A DNA stretch of 64,000 nucleotides from Phyllobacterium sp. 628. Its GTDB lineage: Bacteria; Pseudomonadota; Alphaproteobacteria; Rhizobiales; Rhizobiaceae. The notes beneath the pieces are model-generated. The model was not told the origin of the DNA. It saw only the letters and a program-made list of their open reading frames with translations, and ran no database searches. Positions 26,047 to 35,322 of the stretch are shown here, piece by piece. Location: the NCBI RefSeq assembly GCF_014189505.1, contig NZ_CP050301.1:1557501-1621500 (forward strand). Reading direction: 5' to 3'. The translations under genes were made by a program, and so were the position numbers. Each line of letters opens with the position of its first letter. The first letter of the stretch is position 1.

Positions 26047-26400
26047 TTACCTGACTTCTTCGGGTTGGAGCGGAACGACAGGCGCCGGGATGGTCGCCGT
26101 CGGGTGCGGCGACTGCGGCGGGTCGGGCAACCGCTCGGCGGGGCGAGATCCGGGAGCCAGGAAGCGGCGGCGGTTCTCGGCCCAGGCGCTTAGGCAGGAC
26201 GGGTCGCGCGGACCGGCCTCGCCGATCCCTGCGCAGCGGGTGAGTTCGGCCCGCAAGGGGTCGGCGGCCTCGTCACTGGAACGATCGACACGTCGATAGA
26301 TCGGCGCGTCCTCGTGTCTGGTCATCTCGACCGCCGTGGCGGTGACGGCCACGGCGATGAAGACGATGGCACCGATGCGGACGAACATCTTTCCATCCAT
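26047..26400 (-). CDS. TrbK-like entry-exclusion protein
   Basis: 117 residues, MDGKMFVRIGAIVFIAVAVT, one N-terminal membrane segment and a short periplasmic part with two cysteines (LTRCAGIGE and PSCLSAW). This is the 'TrbK-alt' entry-exclusion family found between trbJ and trbL in Tn4371-type elements. The longer open frame on the same strand is a shadow of trbJ; the ATG at 26400 is the first after it and fits the family length. The role, blocking mating between cells that already carry the element, is by family. Confidence 0.8.
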   Translation of the reverse strand: MDGKMFVRIGAIVFIAVAVTATAVEMTRHEDAPIYRRVDRSSDEAADPLRAELTRCAGIGEAGPRDPSCLSAWAENRRRFLAPGSRPAERLPDPPQSPHPTATIPAPVVPLQPEEVR

Positions 26401-26410
26401 GATCGCACCC

Positions 26411-27175
26411 TCAGTTGCCGCTCTGGAACATCCGGGCATTGCCGGGCTGATAGCCGGAGCCGGGGGTAAGGAAGCGACGGCGCTGCTCGCGTCCCTGTTC
26501 GGCCGCCGTGGCTTGCTCGGCGGACTGGAGCGCCTGCGCCCGGCCATTGGCGGCGACGACGGCCGTGAGGTCGGCGAGTTGCTGCGCCTGCAGCGCGAGG
26601 AGCTGGTTGCCGGCCTGCGTGGCCTGAAGGGCTCCGGTCGCGCCCTGGCTTTGACCGACCAGCGCCGACATCTGCGTCCGGTTGGTGTCGATGTTGCCGA
26701 CGACGCCAGCTTGGACGCGCATGGAGTCCTGTAGGCCGCCGACCGTGTTCTGCCAGCGCGAACGCGCGTCAGCGACAAGCTGTTGGTCGGATGCCGATAG
26801 CGAGATGTTGCCGTATTTGGTCTGGAATGCCTTGTCGATATCCTGGACGCTGTAGGCGATGTTCTGCGCTTGGGTGAGGAGCTGCTGCGTTCGCTGGACG
26901 GATTGCTGAAGCTGCTGGAGCGATGAGAAGGGCAGACTTGCGAGATTGCGGGCTTGGTTGATCAGCATCGTCGCTTGATTTTGCAACGAGGTGATCTGGT
27001 TGTTGATCTGCTCAAGCGCGCGGGCCGCCTGAAGGACATTTTGCGCGTAATTGGTGGGGTCGAAGACGATGATGGCGTGCGCCGGCATGGTCAGCAGCGG
27101 CGCCAGCGCCAACGGCGCCGCCAGCATGGAGAAGACGAGCCGAGCGGCGCGCGTGCGGGAGCGATAACGGGTCAT
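26411..27175 (-). CDS. trbJ: TrbJ, VirB5-like minor pilus protein
   Basis: 254 residues from the ATG at 27175, overlapping the trbE stop by four bases. A signal peptide (LVFSMLAAPLALAPLLTMPA, cleavage after AHA) is followed by the conserved start IIVFDPTNYAQNVLQAARAL and a long glutamine-rich helical region. The protein is exported and acts at the pilus tip or in pilus assembly. Confidence 0.94.
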   Translation of the reverse strand: MTRYRSRTRAARLVFSMLAAPLALAPLLTMPAHAIIVFDPTNYAQNVLQAARALEQINNQITSLQNQATMLINQARNLASLPFSSLQQLQQSVQRTQQLLTQAQNIAYSVQDIDKAFQTKYGNISLSASDQQLVADARSRWQNTVGGLQDSMRVQAGVVGNIDTNRTQMSALVGQSQGATGALQATQAGNQLLALQAQQLADLTAVVAANGRAQALQSAEQATAAEQGREQRRRFLTPGSGYQPGNARMFQSGN

Positions 27176-29640
27176 GACGATACCTCCTGGCTGGTGGGGA
27201 TGGCGGTCTGGGGAATGACGTTGGTGAGATCGGCGATCAGATCCGACGCCCAGCCGAGCGAGCATTCGGCGAGCCACTCGTGCAGGAAGCCGTCACGGCC
27301 GGACCGGGCGAACACCTCGGCGATCAGAGCCTGGTGCTGCTTCGAGGATGCGGCGCAGAGCGCCAGCGCGACGTCGGACAGGCCCAGCTCGAACAGTCGG
27401 TTGCCGCGCCGTGACTGGCAGTAATAGTCGCGCTTCGGCGTGGCCCGAGCGAGAATCTCGATCTGGCGATCGTTGAGGCCGAAGCGGCGATAGATCGCGG
27501 TGATCTGCGGCTCGATCGCACGCTCGTTCGGCAGCAGCAGGCGGGTCAGGCAGCTCTCGATGATTGCTGGCGCGATCGCGGAATTGTCGATGTCCGACAG
27601 CGACTGCGTGGCGAAGATGACGCTGGCGTTCTTCTTGCGCAGCGTTTTCAGCCACTCGCGGAGCTGGCCGGCGAAGCCTTCGTCGTCGAGGGCGAGCCAG
27701 CCTTCATCGACAATTAGCAATGTGGGGCGGCCGTCGAGCCGATCCTCGATGCGATGGAAGAGATAGGCGAGAACGGCAGGTGCGGCGCCGGTGCCGATCA
27801 GGCCCTCGGTCTCAAAGGCCTGCATTGAGGCTTCACCCAGATACTCGGCCTCGGCATCAAGGAGCCGACCGTAGGGGCCGCCGACGCAATAGGGCCGCAG
27901 CGCCTGTTTCAGGTCGTTCGATTGCAGGAGGACGGCGAGGCCGGTGATGGTGCGCTCGTTGATCGGGGCGGAGGCCAATGAGGTCAGCGCCGACCACAGA
28001 TGTTCTTTCACATCAGGCGTGATCGGCACGCCCTCGCGCATCAGGATCGCGATAATCCAGTCGGATGCCCAGGCGCGTTCCGGCACCTCGTCGATGCCGG
28101 CCAGCGGCTGAAGCGAGACTGAGGTGTCCGATCCCTCGGTCAGCCCGCCGCCGAGATCGTGCCAGTCGCCGCGCATGGCGAGCGCCGCCGCGCGGATCGA
28201 GCCGCCGAAGTCGAAGGCGAAAACTTGGGCGCCAACATAGCGGCGGAACTGTAACGCCATGAGCGCCAGCAGCACCGACTTGCCGGCGCCGGTGGGGCCG
28301 ACGACAAGCGTGTGACCGACATCGCCGACGTGAAGGGAAAACCGGAACGGGGTGCTTCCCTCGGTCTTGCCGTAGAGCAAGGGGGGCGACCCGAAGTGCT
28401 CATCCCGTTCCGGCCCCGCCCACACCGCCGACAGCGGGATCATGTGGGCGAGATTGAGCGTGGAGATCGGCGGTTGCCGGACATTGGCGTAGACGTGGCC
28501 GGGCAGCGAGCCGAGCCAGGCATCGACGGCATTGATCGTCTCGGGCATTGCCGTGAAGTCGCGACCCTGGACGATCTTCTCGACCAGCCGCAGCTTCTCG
28601 GCGGCGATGCGCGGATCCTCGTCCCAGACCGTGACGGTCGCCGTCACATAGGCCTGGCCGGCATAATCGGCGCCGAGTTCCTGAAGCGCTAGATCGGCGT
28701 CGGCTGCCTTGTTGGCGGCATCGGTGTCGACGAGAGCGGACGTCTCGTTGGTCATCACCTCCTTCAGGATGGCGGCGATCGATTTGCGCTTGGCGAACCA
28801 TTGCCGCCGGATCTTCGTCAGCAGCTTGGTCGCATCGGTCTTGTCGAGCAGGATCGCCCGGGTCGACCAGCGATAGGAAAAGGCCAGCCGATTGAGATCG
28901 TCGAGCAATCCAGGCGTGGTTGCCGTCGGAAAGCCGACGATGGTGAGGATGCGCAGATGCGCCGTTCCCAATCTAGGCTCCAGCCCGCCGGTGAGCGTCT
29001 GGTCGGCGATCAGCGCATCGAGATACATCGGCGTCTCGGGAACGCGCACGCGGTGGCGTTTGGTCGAGACGCAGGAATGGAGGTAGGTCAGCGTCTCGCC
29101 GTCGTCGAGCCAGAGGCATTCGGGCATGAAACCTTCGACGAGCTGCAGCACGCGATCGGTGCGGTCGATGAAGCCGCGCAGGATCTCATGGGCATCGACG
29201 CCCGATTGTTCGCGGCCTTCGTAGAGCCAGGCTTCGGTGCGCGCGGCATCCTCGGCTGGCGGCAGATAGAGGAAGGTCAGGAAGTAGCCCGACTCGAAAT
29301 GCGTGCCCGCCTCCTCGAAGTCGGCTTTGCGCTCGGCATCCAACAGACCCGACGCTGAATCCGGGAACATGCTGGCGGGATAGGTCCCGGCCGCATGGCG
29401 CTGCGCTTCGACGAAGATCGACCAGCCGGAGCCGAGACGCCGGAAGGCGTTGTTGAGCCGGCCGGCGACGGCGACCAGTTCGGCCGGCACGGCGCTATCC
29501 ATATCGGGGCCGCGGAAACGGGCCGTGCGCTGGAACGATCCGTCCTTGTTGAGAACGACGCCTTCGCCGACCAGGGCGACCCAGGGCAGGAAGTCGGCAA
29601 GCCTTGTGTTACGATTGCGATATTCAGCAAGGTTTAACAT
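27172..29640 (-). CDS. trbE: TrbE, VirB4-family conjugation ATPase
   Basis: 822 residues. An N-terminal CagE/VirB4 domain precedes the RecA-like motor. Walker A VVGPTGAGKSVLLALMALQF is near residue 445 and Walker B LLIVDEGWLALDDEGF near 643, followed by IFATQSLSDI, an expected VirB4 motif. It powers pilus assembly and substrate transfer at the inner membrane. The gene is intact and closely packed with trbD and trbJ. Confidence 0.96.
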   Translation of the reverse strand: MLNLAEYRNRNTRLADFLPWVALVGEGVVLNKDGSFQRTARFRGPDMDSAVPAELVAVAGRLNNAFRRLGSGWSIFVEAQRHAAGTYPASMFPDSASGLLDAERKADFEEAGTHFESGYFLTFLYLPPAEDAARTEAWLYEGREQSGVDAHEILRGFIDRTDRVLQLVEGFMPECLWLDDGETLTYLHSCVSTKRHRVRVPETPMYLDALIADQTLTGGLEPRLGTAHLRILTIVGFPTATTPGLLDDLNRLAFSYRWSTRAILLDKTDATKLLTKIRRQWFAKRKSIAAILKEVMTNETSALVDTDAANKAADADLALQELGADYAGQAYVTATVTVWDEDPRIAAEKLRLVEKIVQGRDFTAMPETINAVDAWLGSLPGHVYANVRQPPISTLNLAHMIPLSAVWAGPERDEHFGSPPLLYGKTEGSTPFRFSLHVGDVGHTLVVGPTGAGKSVLLALMALQFRRYVGAQVFAFDFGGSIRAAALAMRGDWHDLGGGLTEGSDTSVSLQPLAGIDEVPERAWASDWIIAILMREGVPITPDVKEHLWSALTSLASAPINERTITGLAVLLQSNDLKQALRPYCVGGPYGRLLDAEAEYLGEASMQAFETEGLIGTGAAPAVLAYLFHRIEDRLDGRPTLLIVDEGWLALDDEGFAGQLREWLKTLRKKNASVIFATQSLSDIDNSAIAPAIIESCLTRLLLPNERAIEPQITAIYRRFGLNDRQIEILARATPKRDYYCQSRRGNRLFELGLSDVALALCAASSKQHQALIAEVFARSGRDGFLHEWLAECSLGWASDLIADLTNVIPQTAIPTSQEVSS

Positions 29641-29652
29641 CGATGCGTCTCC

Positions 29653-29934
29653 TCAGACCGCCAGGTGGCCGGGGATGCGCAGATGGCGGCGCACCACATC
29701 GACGAATTGTGGATCGCGCTTGGCTGCCCAGACGGCGGCGAAGTGGCCGATGGCCCAAAGGCCGAGGCCGACCAGCCAGAGACGCAGCCCGAGACCGAGC
29801 GCCGCCGCCAGCGTGCCGTTGAGGATGGCGATCGCGCGCGGGGCGCCGCCGAGCAGGATGTGCTCGGTCAGCGCCCGGTGGACCGGAACGGAGAAGCCCG
29901 GCACCTCGCCGGCATGTTCGGTCGGAACGGCCAT
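29653..29934 (-). CDS. trbD: TrbD, VirB3-like membrane protein
   Basis: 93 residues. PGFSVPVHRALTEHILLGGA followed by PRAIAILNGTLAAAL is the TrbD/VirB3 signature, with two adjacent hydrophobic segments at residues 33-66. It assists VirB4/TrbE at the membrane. Start overlaps the trbC stop by one base. Confidence 0.93.
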   Translation of the reverse strand: MAVPTEHAGEVPGFSVPVHRALTEHILLGGAPRAIAILNGTLAAALGLGLRLWLVGLGLWAIGHFAAVWAAKRDPQFVDVVRRHLRIPGHLAV

Positions 29935-30266
29935 CAGACGAGCGCCCCACCGCCGAACGAGAAGAACGACAGGAAGAACGAGCTGGCGGCGAACGCGATC
30001 GACAGGCCGAAGACGATCTGGATCAGTCGGCGGAATCCGCCTGACGTATCACCGAAGGCCAGCGTCAGACCGGTGACGATGATGATGATCACCGCCATGA
30101 TCTTGGCGACCGGGCCTTCGATCGACTGGAGGATCTGCTGGAGCGGCTGTTCCCACGGCATGGACGAGCCCGACGCATAGGCGGCGGGCGTCAGGGCGAT
30201 CGACAGGAAGGTGACGGCCGCCGCAGTTGCGATGTGACGGCGTATGCGGTGCGAATAACGGATCAT
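29934..30266 (-). CDS. trbC: TrbC, prepilin (VirB2-like)
   Basis: 110 residues. A long signal sequence ending near AYASGSSMPWE, then two hydrophobic helices (IMAVIIIIVTGLTLAFG and IVFGLSIAFAASSFFLSFF) as in TrbC/VirB2 pilins. The TraF-type peptidase at 38.5-39.0 kb is the likely maturation enzyme. The start overlaps trbB. Confidence 0.93.
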   Translation of the reverse strand: MIRYSHRIRRHIATAAAVTFLSIALTPAAYASGSSMPWEQPLQQILQSIEGPVAKIMAVIIIIVTGLTLAFGDTSGGFRRLIQIVFGLSIAFAASSFFLSFFSFGGGALV

Positions 30267-31246
30267 GGAGGATCTCCCGAGGGTTCGGATGCTGCGAGGG
30301 TTACGCGATAGTCGCCGGTCGGGCCGAGCCCATCGACACGGGCGAGTTCGGTCAGGCGTCGCTGGGTGCCGCGGCCGGAAAGGACGGCGACGAGATCGAT
30401 GGTCTCGGCGATCAGCGCGCGCGGGACGGTAACGACGGCTTCCTGGATGAGTTGCTCGAGGCGGCGCACCGCGCCGATCGCGGTGCCGGCGTGGATGGTG
30501 CCGATACCGCCAGGATGGCCGGTGCCCCAGGCTTTCAAAAGGTCGAGGGCTTCAGCGCCGCGGACCTCGCCGATCGGAATACGGTCTGGTCGGAGCCGCA
30601 GGCTGGAGCGCACCAGATCGGAGAGCGAGACGACGCCGTCTTTGGTGCGCAGCGCAACGAGATTGGGTGCTGCGCATTGCAGCTCGCGCGTGTCCTCGAT
30701 CAGGACGACGCGATCGTCCGTCTTGGCGACTTCGGCCAGGAGCGCGTTGGTGAGTGTCGTCTTGCCGGTCGAGGTGCCGCCGGCGACGAGGATGTTTTTC
30801 CGGGACGCCACGGCGTCTCGTAGCGCCTCGGATTGCGCCTTCGTCATGATGCCGGCGGCGACGTAATCATCGAGAGTAAAGACGGCGACTGCGGGCTTGC
30901 GAATTGCGAATGCAGGCGATGAGACGACAGGAGGCAGCAGGCCTTCGAACCGCTCCCCCGTCTCAGGCAGTTCGGCCTAAACGCGCGGGCTACCAGCATG
31001 GACCTCGGCGCCGACATGGTGCGCGACCAGGCGCACGATCCGTTCGCCGTCAGCGGGCGAAAGCCGCTCACCAGTATCGGAAAGCCCCTCGGAAAGTCGG
31101 TCGATCCAGAGCCGTCCGTCGGGGTTGAGCATCACCTCAACGATCGCGGGATCTTCCAGAAACCGGGCGATGGCGGGGCCAAGGGCGGCGCGCAACATAC
31201 GCGCACCCCGCACGATCGCTTCGGATTTCTGGTGAGTTGTCGCCAC
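30263..31246 (-). pseudogene. trbB: TrbB, VirB11-like ATPase, interrupted by an in-frame amber codon
   Basis: The whole frame would give 327 residues. Residues 1-89 (IVEVMLNPDGRLWIDRLSEG, VHAGSPRV) are followed by TAG at 30979-30977. The same frame then continues [33 protein letters not shown] (Walker A), LRLRPDRIPIGEVRG and GTIHAGTAIGAVRRLEQL (Walker B and His box) to the normal end. This is a nonsense substitution, most simply TCG to TAG, not a frameshift. Unless suppressed or bypassed by an internal start (ATG at 30847, which keeps the ATPase core but loses the N-terminal domain), the transfer system lacks its traffic ATPase. Confidence 0.88.
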
Positions 31247-31727
31247 GTCGTCCCCGTTCTATCGCGGGCGCGCACAACACGCGGCCCTGGATCGGGGTGA
31301 TTAAAAGAGCCAGAAATCAGGCCGGTTCAACAAGATTAGATCGTCGTAGTAGCCTAGCGTGCAAATACAGGAGAACGGCGGCATTGGTTCCGCCTTGACC
31401 GACGACTGGCGGACTCTATCGGCACTCCGCCATTGACAAGATTCTTATGCGTGCAACTCGACAACAACGACCAAGGTCGGTCAGGCTGGAAATCCGTCGC
31501 AGCCCAAGGCGGAAACAAGGGACCCGAAAGTAGCCGTTCCAGAGGAACGACACCAACGCGTAGTTCCAGAAGGCGGACATCGACAATATGGTGGTTTAAC
31601 GAACAACAGTGCGGTCCAGCGGGCTAACATTCACCAGAATTGCTCGGGCAAATTCTTGCGACCCTCAAGATAGAATTGTCGTTCAAGCAATCGCAGATCA
31701 GGCGCGCTCGGCAGAAACTCGACTATG
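31247..31727. other. Non-coding stretch at the end of the inserted cassette
   Basis: 481 bases between the cassette gene and trbB. No ORF with recognisable features was seen; the short plus-strand frames here have no family resemblance or ribosome-binding sites. Base composition is lower in G+C than the flanking transfer genes, which suggests imported or decayed DNA. It separates trbB from copG and its upstream promoter. Confidence 0.5.
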
Positions 31728-32772
31728 TCAGCCGGCGAGAAATCTAGCGTGTGGGGGGGCGGTGATACCGCCTTGGCGCTTCACGATCTCGATCAGTTCG
31801 TCGTCGCGATTGGCCCAATCTTGCTGGCACTGGATCAGCGCTGTGTGGGGATCGCGTTGCGGATTGCTGCCCATTTTCGCCTGCCAGGCCGCTGCGACGA
31901 TATCCTGTTTCAGGACAGCTAGTCCCGCAGCCAGATTTTTTGCGTCGGAACCTGGCCCGGTGTTCGAGTGGACAGCATAATAGAAGAAACTTGGATGGTT
32001 TGAGGCCATCACCGCGCAGCTCGCGCTATTGGCAAGCTTGATTATACCAACATCCCCGACATTAATGGCGAGGTTCCAGAGACGCAGGATCCACGTCCTG
32101 ATCGGCATGCCAAGCGCCATGAGGGGACGCTGGGCTCCTGAAACTTGAGACGCGGCAAGCAGCTCCAGTAGAGAAAGGCTGTAAGAGTCGAACGGCCCGT
32201 TATAGATACCGGACTTGTCGAGCACGGCACCGTCACTTGCTTTAGCGGCGACCGGGACGATGTCGCAGATGCAGCTATATCGTGCTTTCTCCGCCTCGCT
32301 GACCCCATTGGCGATGAGTAATTCCCACCAGCGGCTTGTGGTCTTGGATTTCAGATAGTCTTGATTGTTGATAAGTGTCAGCGGCGGGAAATCCATTATC
32401 TCAACCGCAAGCGCGAAGGCGATGGGGACCCCGAGCGGAAGCAGGAATTTCCAGGTCGTAGCCCAATGCCCGGTCGCCTTGAACACTTCTGCATCCTGGG
32501 AACCGATCAAACCAACGTCAAAAAAAGCCTGATAATGTGATCGAGATCTGCTCGGCGACGGAGGCGTCTGCGAGGGTAATCTGAACCAGATAGCCAGCGT
32601 CATCGCCGCCAGGCGCGATGGTGAAGTTGGCCAATCCCTCACGCGAAAGGCTATCACTGAAATAGTGGTGGATTGTCTCCTCGAGAGTATCATTCTCATG
32701 CCCCTCATTGGGGTATGCGAACAACCGTTCGGCGATGGCCTTATTCCGTAGATTGATGGCGATAGTCGGCAT
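31728..32772 (-). CDS. Unknown cassette gene, apparent frameshift at a T7 run
   Basis: The first open frame starts at the ATG at 32772 behind gggagggg, giving 84 residues (MPTIAINLRNKAIAERLFAY ... ITLSGFF) to a stop at 32518. The next frame continues FFDVGLIGSQDAEVFKATGH and then a hydrophobic segment FLLPLGVPIAFALAVEIM to the end at 31728. Removing one base from the seven-T run (32520-32526) fuses them into a 347-residue protein. The C-terminal part is soluble-looking with NPQRDPHTALIQCQQDWANR near the end. No family is recognised. It sits between copG and trbB, which are usually adjacent, and has a lower G+C content, so it is an insertion into the transfer operon. Two separate coupled genes are the alternative. 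Confidence 0.6.
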
Positions 32773-32855
32773 ACGCCCCTCCCAATTTGCTGGATAATAA
32801 CAGGTTGCGATACTATCCCCATTTGGCGTGGGCATGCTACGGCGAGCACTAATAG

Positions 32856-33293
32856 TTAGATTTTCCCTGTTGCTTCCTTAGCGTGAAGCTCTGCAACGAT
32901 ATCATCGGGGATTTCCCTGAGAAAACTTTGCCCCTTCTGAAGCCTTTTGCCGAGCGTCTCGACAAAGCCTTCGAAGCGCTCCCGACCTTTGATTTGGGCT
33001 GCGGCCTGCGCGTCACCCGGCAACGGCGGCGTGATCGTCAGCCAGAAGCGGACGAATAGCGCGAGCGTCTCGGCTGTAACGCCGAGATCGCGCTCGATCC
33101 GCTGGGCCTGGCGCGAGAGCCGATCCATCCGGCGGGTGAAGGCGGCCTCGCGTCGATCGGCGGCGTCGGGAGACAGGAACGACGCCACGGCCGCCTCGAC
33201 GATGGCCGATCGCGGTATCTTCTTGCGCTCCGACAGCTCGTTGATGCGGGAGATCATCTCGACGGGCAAGGTCAGGTTCAAGCGGTCTCGCAT
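32856..33293 (-). CDS. CopG-like ribbon-helix-helix protein of the tra region
   Basis: 145 residues. The N-terminal 45 residues (DRLNLTLPVEMISRINELSE, RKKIPRSAIVEAAVASFL) form a ribbon-helix-helix DNA-binding domain. The remainder is a helical domain rich in Arg/Glu. The second of two adjacent ATGs (33293) has better spacing from aggagg. A gene of this type lies between traG and trbB in related elements and is presumed to regulate the trb operon. Confidence 0.82.
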   Translation of the reverse strand: MRDRLNLTLPVEMISRINELSERKKIPRSAIVEAAVASFLSPDAADRREAAFTRRMDRLSRQAQRIERDLGVTAETLALFVRFWLTITPPLPGDAQAAAQIKGRERFEGFVETLGKRLQKGQSFLREIPDDIVAELHAKEATGKI

Positions 33294-33302
33294 CATCGCC
33301 TC

Positions 33303-35294
33303 CTACAGGTCCATGCCGTCATTGGGATCGAGCGTGACCTGACGGGCCACGCCGCTCATCTGGCGGCGTAGCGCCTGTCGCTGGCGGGCGACATCTTCGG
33401 TCTCCTCGTCGAGCAGAACCGCGAACTCCTCCGCCGGCTGCTGGTCGGTCGTCTCCTTGACGATGGCCACATGATCGGGAAGCTCGGGTTCGCGGCGCAG
33501 GCCGCTATTGGCCGGATCGCCTTCCGCCTTCTCCATTTCGGCGAGCAGCAGCGCGTCGGGTTTCTGTGGGGAGCGCGCCGACCAGCCGTCCGCGCGGGAC
33601 GTACGTCCGGACGTCTGCGGATCGGGTGGCGACAGCACCCGCTCCTTGAAGCGGGAGTCCTCATAATAGCGCGCCTTTTGCGCGCGGATCGGCGCGGTGC
33701 CGGCGATCATGACGATTTCTTCGGTCGGCGGAAGCTGCATCACCTCGCCTGGGGTCATCAGCGGGCGAGCGGTTTCGGAGCGCGAAACCATGAGGTGGCC
33801 GAGCCAAGGCGAAAGCCGGTGCCCGGCATAGTTCTTCATCGCCTTCATTTCGGTCGCGGTGCCGAGTGCATCGGAGACGCGTTTCGCTGTCCGCTCGTCG
33901 TTGGTCGCGAAGCTGACACGGACATGGCAGTTGTCGAGGATCGAGTTGTTCGCCCCGTACGCCTTCTCGATCTGGTTCAGCGACTGCGCGATCAGGAAGC
34001 TCTTGATGCCATAGCCGGCCATGAAGGCGAGCGCGGACTCGAAAAAGTCGAGACGGCCGAGCGCCGGGAACTCGTCCAGCATCATCAGCACGCGATGCTT
34101 TCGCTCCTTGGCGTGCAGGTCCTCGGTCAGACGGCGGCCGATCTGGTTGAGCACGAGGCGGATGAGCGGCTTGGTCCGTGAGATGTCGGATGGCGGCACC
34201 ACGAGGTAGAGCGTCGCCGGACGCGGATCGGTGATCAGGTCGGCGATCCGCCAGTCGCAGCGCCGCGTCACCTGGGCGACGACGGGATCGCGATAGAGGC
34301 CGAGAAACGACATGGCGGTCGAGAGCACACCGGAGCGTTCGTTGTCGGATTTGTTCAAGAGTTCGCGCGCCGTGGAGGCGACGACGGGATGCGGCCCGTT
34401 CGGCCCAAGATGCGGCGTCGTCATCATCGCCTTCAGCGTCGCCTCAATGGGCCGCTTCGGATCGGACAGGAAGCCAGCGACGCCGGCAAGTGTCTTGTCC
34501 GCTTCCGCGTAGAGGACATGCAGGATCGCGCCGACCAGCAGCGAGTGGCTGGTCTTCTCCCAGTGATTGCGCTTGTCGAGCGAGCCTTCCGGGTCGACCA
34601 GCACGTCGGCGACATTCTGGACGTCGCGGACCTCCCAGTCGCCGCGGCGGACCTCGAGCAACGGATTGTACGCGGCGGACTTCGGGTTGGTCGGATCGAA
34701 CAGCAACACGCGGCCATGCTTCGCCCGGAAACCGGCGGTGAGCTGCCAGTTCTCGCCCTTGATGTCATGGACGATGGCCGAACCCGGCCAGGTCAGCAGC
34801 GACGGCACGACCAGGCCAACGCCTTTGCCGGAGCGTGTCGGCGCGAAGCACAGGACGTGCTCGGGACCGTCATGGCGCAGATAGTCGCGCTCCAGCTTAC
34901 CGAGCACGACACCATCCGGGCCAAGGAGACCCGCCGCTTTCACCTCTCCCTTCTCGGCCCAACGCGCCGAGCCGTAGGTCTCGACATTCTTGGCTTCCCG
35001 CGCCCGCCAGACCGACATCCCGATCGCGACCGCGATCGAGATGAAGCCGCCCGACGCGGCGATGAAGGCGCCGTGTGTGAATATCTCCGGCGCATAGGCG
35101 TCATAGGAGAACCACCAGGCGAAGAAGGCCGGCGGGAAATACACCGGCATGCCGGCGAAGCTGAACCAGGGCGCTCCGAGCTGGGCCTGAAATCCGAGCT
35201 GCCAGGCGACATACTGCGTGGCGCCCCAAGTCGTGATCAGGACGATCAGGAACACAATGATGATCTGGCCCCAGAGGATTTTGGTCGCGGACAT
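33303..35294 (-). CDS. traG: TraG, type IV coupling protein (VirD4 family)
   Basis: 663 residues from the ATG at 35294; the frame is open upstream but that extension overlaps the relaxase gene and has no TraG character. Two N-terminal membrane helices (residues 8-30 and 75-95), Walker A FAPTRSGKGVGLVVPSLL near 155 and Walker B MMLDEFPALGRLDFFESA near 403, then SLNQIEKAYG and the VSFATNDERTAKRVSDALG segment typical of TraG. It brings the relaxase-DNA complex to the transfer channel. Confidence 0.95.
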   Translation of the reverse strand: MSATKILWGQIIIVFLIVLITTWGATQYVAWQLGFQAQLGAPWFSFAGMPVYFPPAFFAWWFSYDAYAPEIFTHGAFIAASGGFISIAVAIGMSVWRAREAKNVETYGSARWAEKGEVKAAGLLGPDGVVLGKLERDYLRHDGPEHVLCFAPTRSGKGVGLVVPSLLTWPGSAIVHDIKGENWQLTAGFRAKHGRVLLFDPTNPKSAAYNPLLEVRRGDWEVRDVQNVADVLVDPEGSLDKRNHWEKTSHSLLVGAILHVLYAEADKTLAGVAGFLSDPKRPIEATLKAMMTTPHLGPNGPHPVVASTARELLNKSDNERSGVLSTAMSFLGLYRDPVVAQVTRRCDWRIADLITDPRPATLYLVVPPSDISRTKPLIRLVLNQIGRRLTEDLHAKERKHRVLMMLDEFPALGRLDFFESALAFMAGYGIKSFLIAQSLNQIEKAYGANNSILDNCHVRVSFATNDERTAKRVSDALGTATEMKAMKNYAGHRLSPWLGHLMVSRSETARPLMTPGEVMQLPPTEEIVMIAGTAPIRAQKARYYEDSRFKERVLSPPDPQTSGRTSRADGWSARSPQKPDALLLAEMEKAEGDPANSGLRREPELPDHVAIVKETTDQQPAEEFAVLLDEETEDVARQRQALRRQMSGVARQVTLDPNDGMDL

Positions 35295-35322
35295 AGGCGT
35301 CCTCCTTGTCTCTTGTTCGTGG

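Noticed and set aside
30844-31071. trbB broken by a frameshift
   Set aside because: The codons before and after the TAG at 30977-30979 are in the same frame, so it is a nonsense codon and not a frame change.
31433-31980. Two plus-strand frames of 64 and 123 codons in the cassette
   Set aside because: The first has no motif or ribosome-binding site; the second overlaps the unknown minus-strand gene as a shadow.
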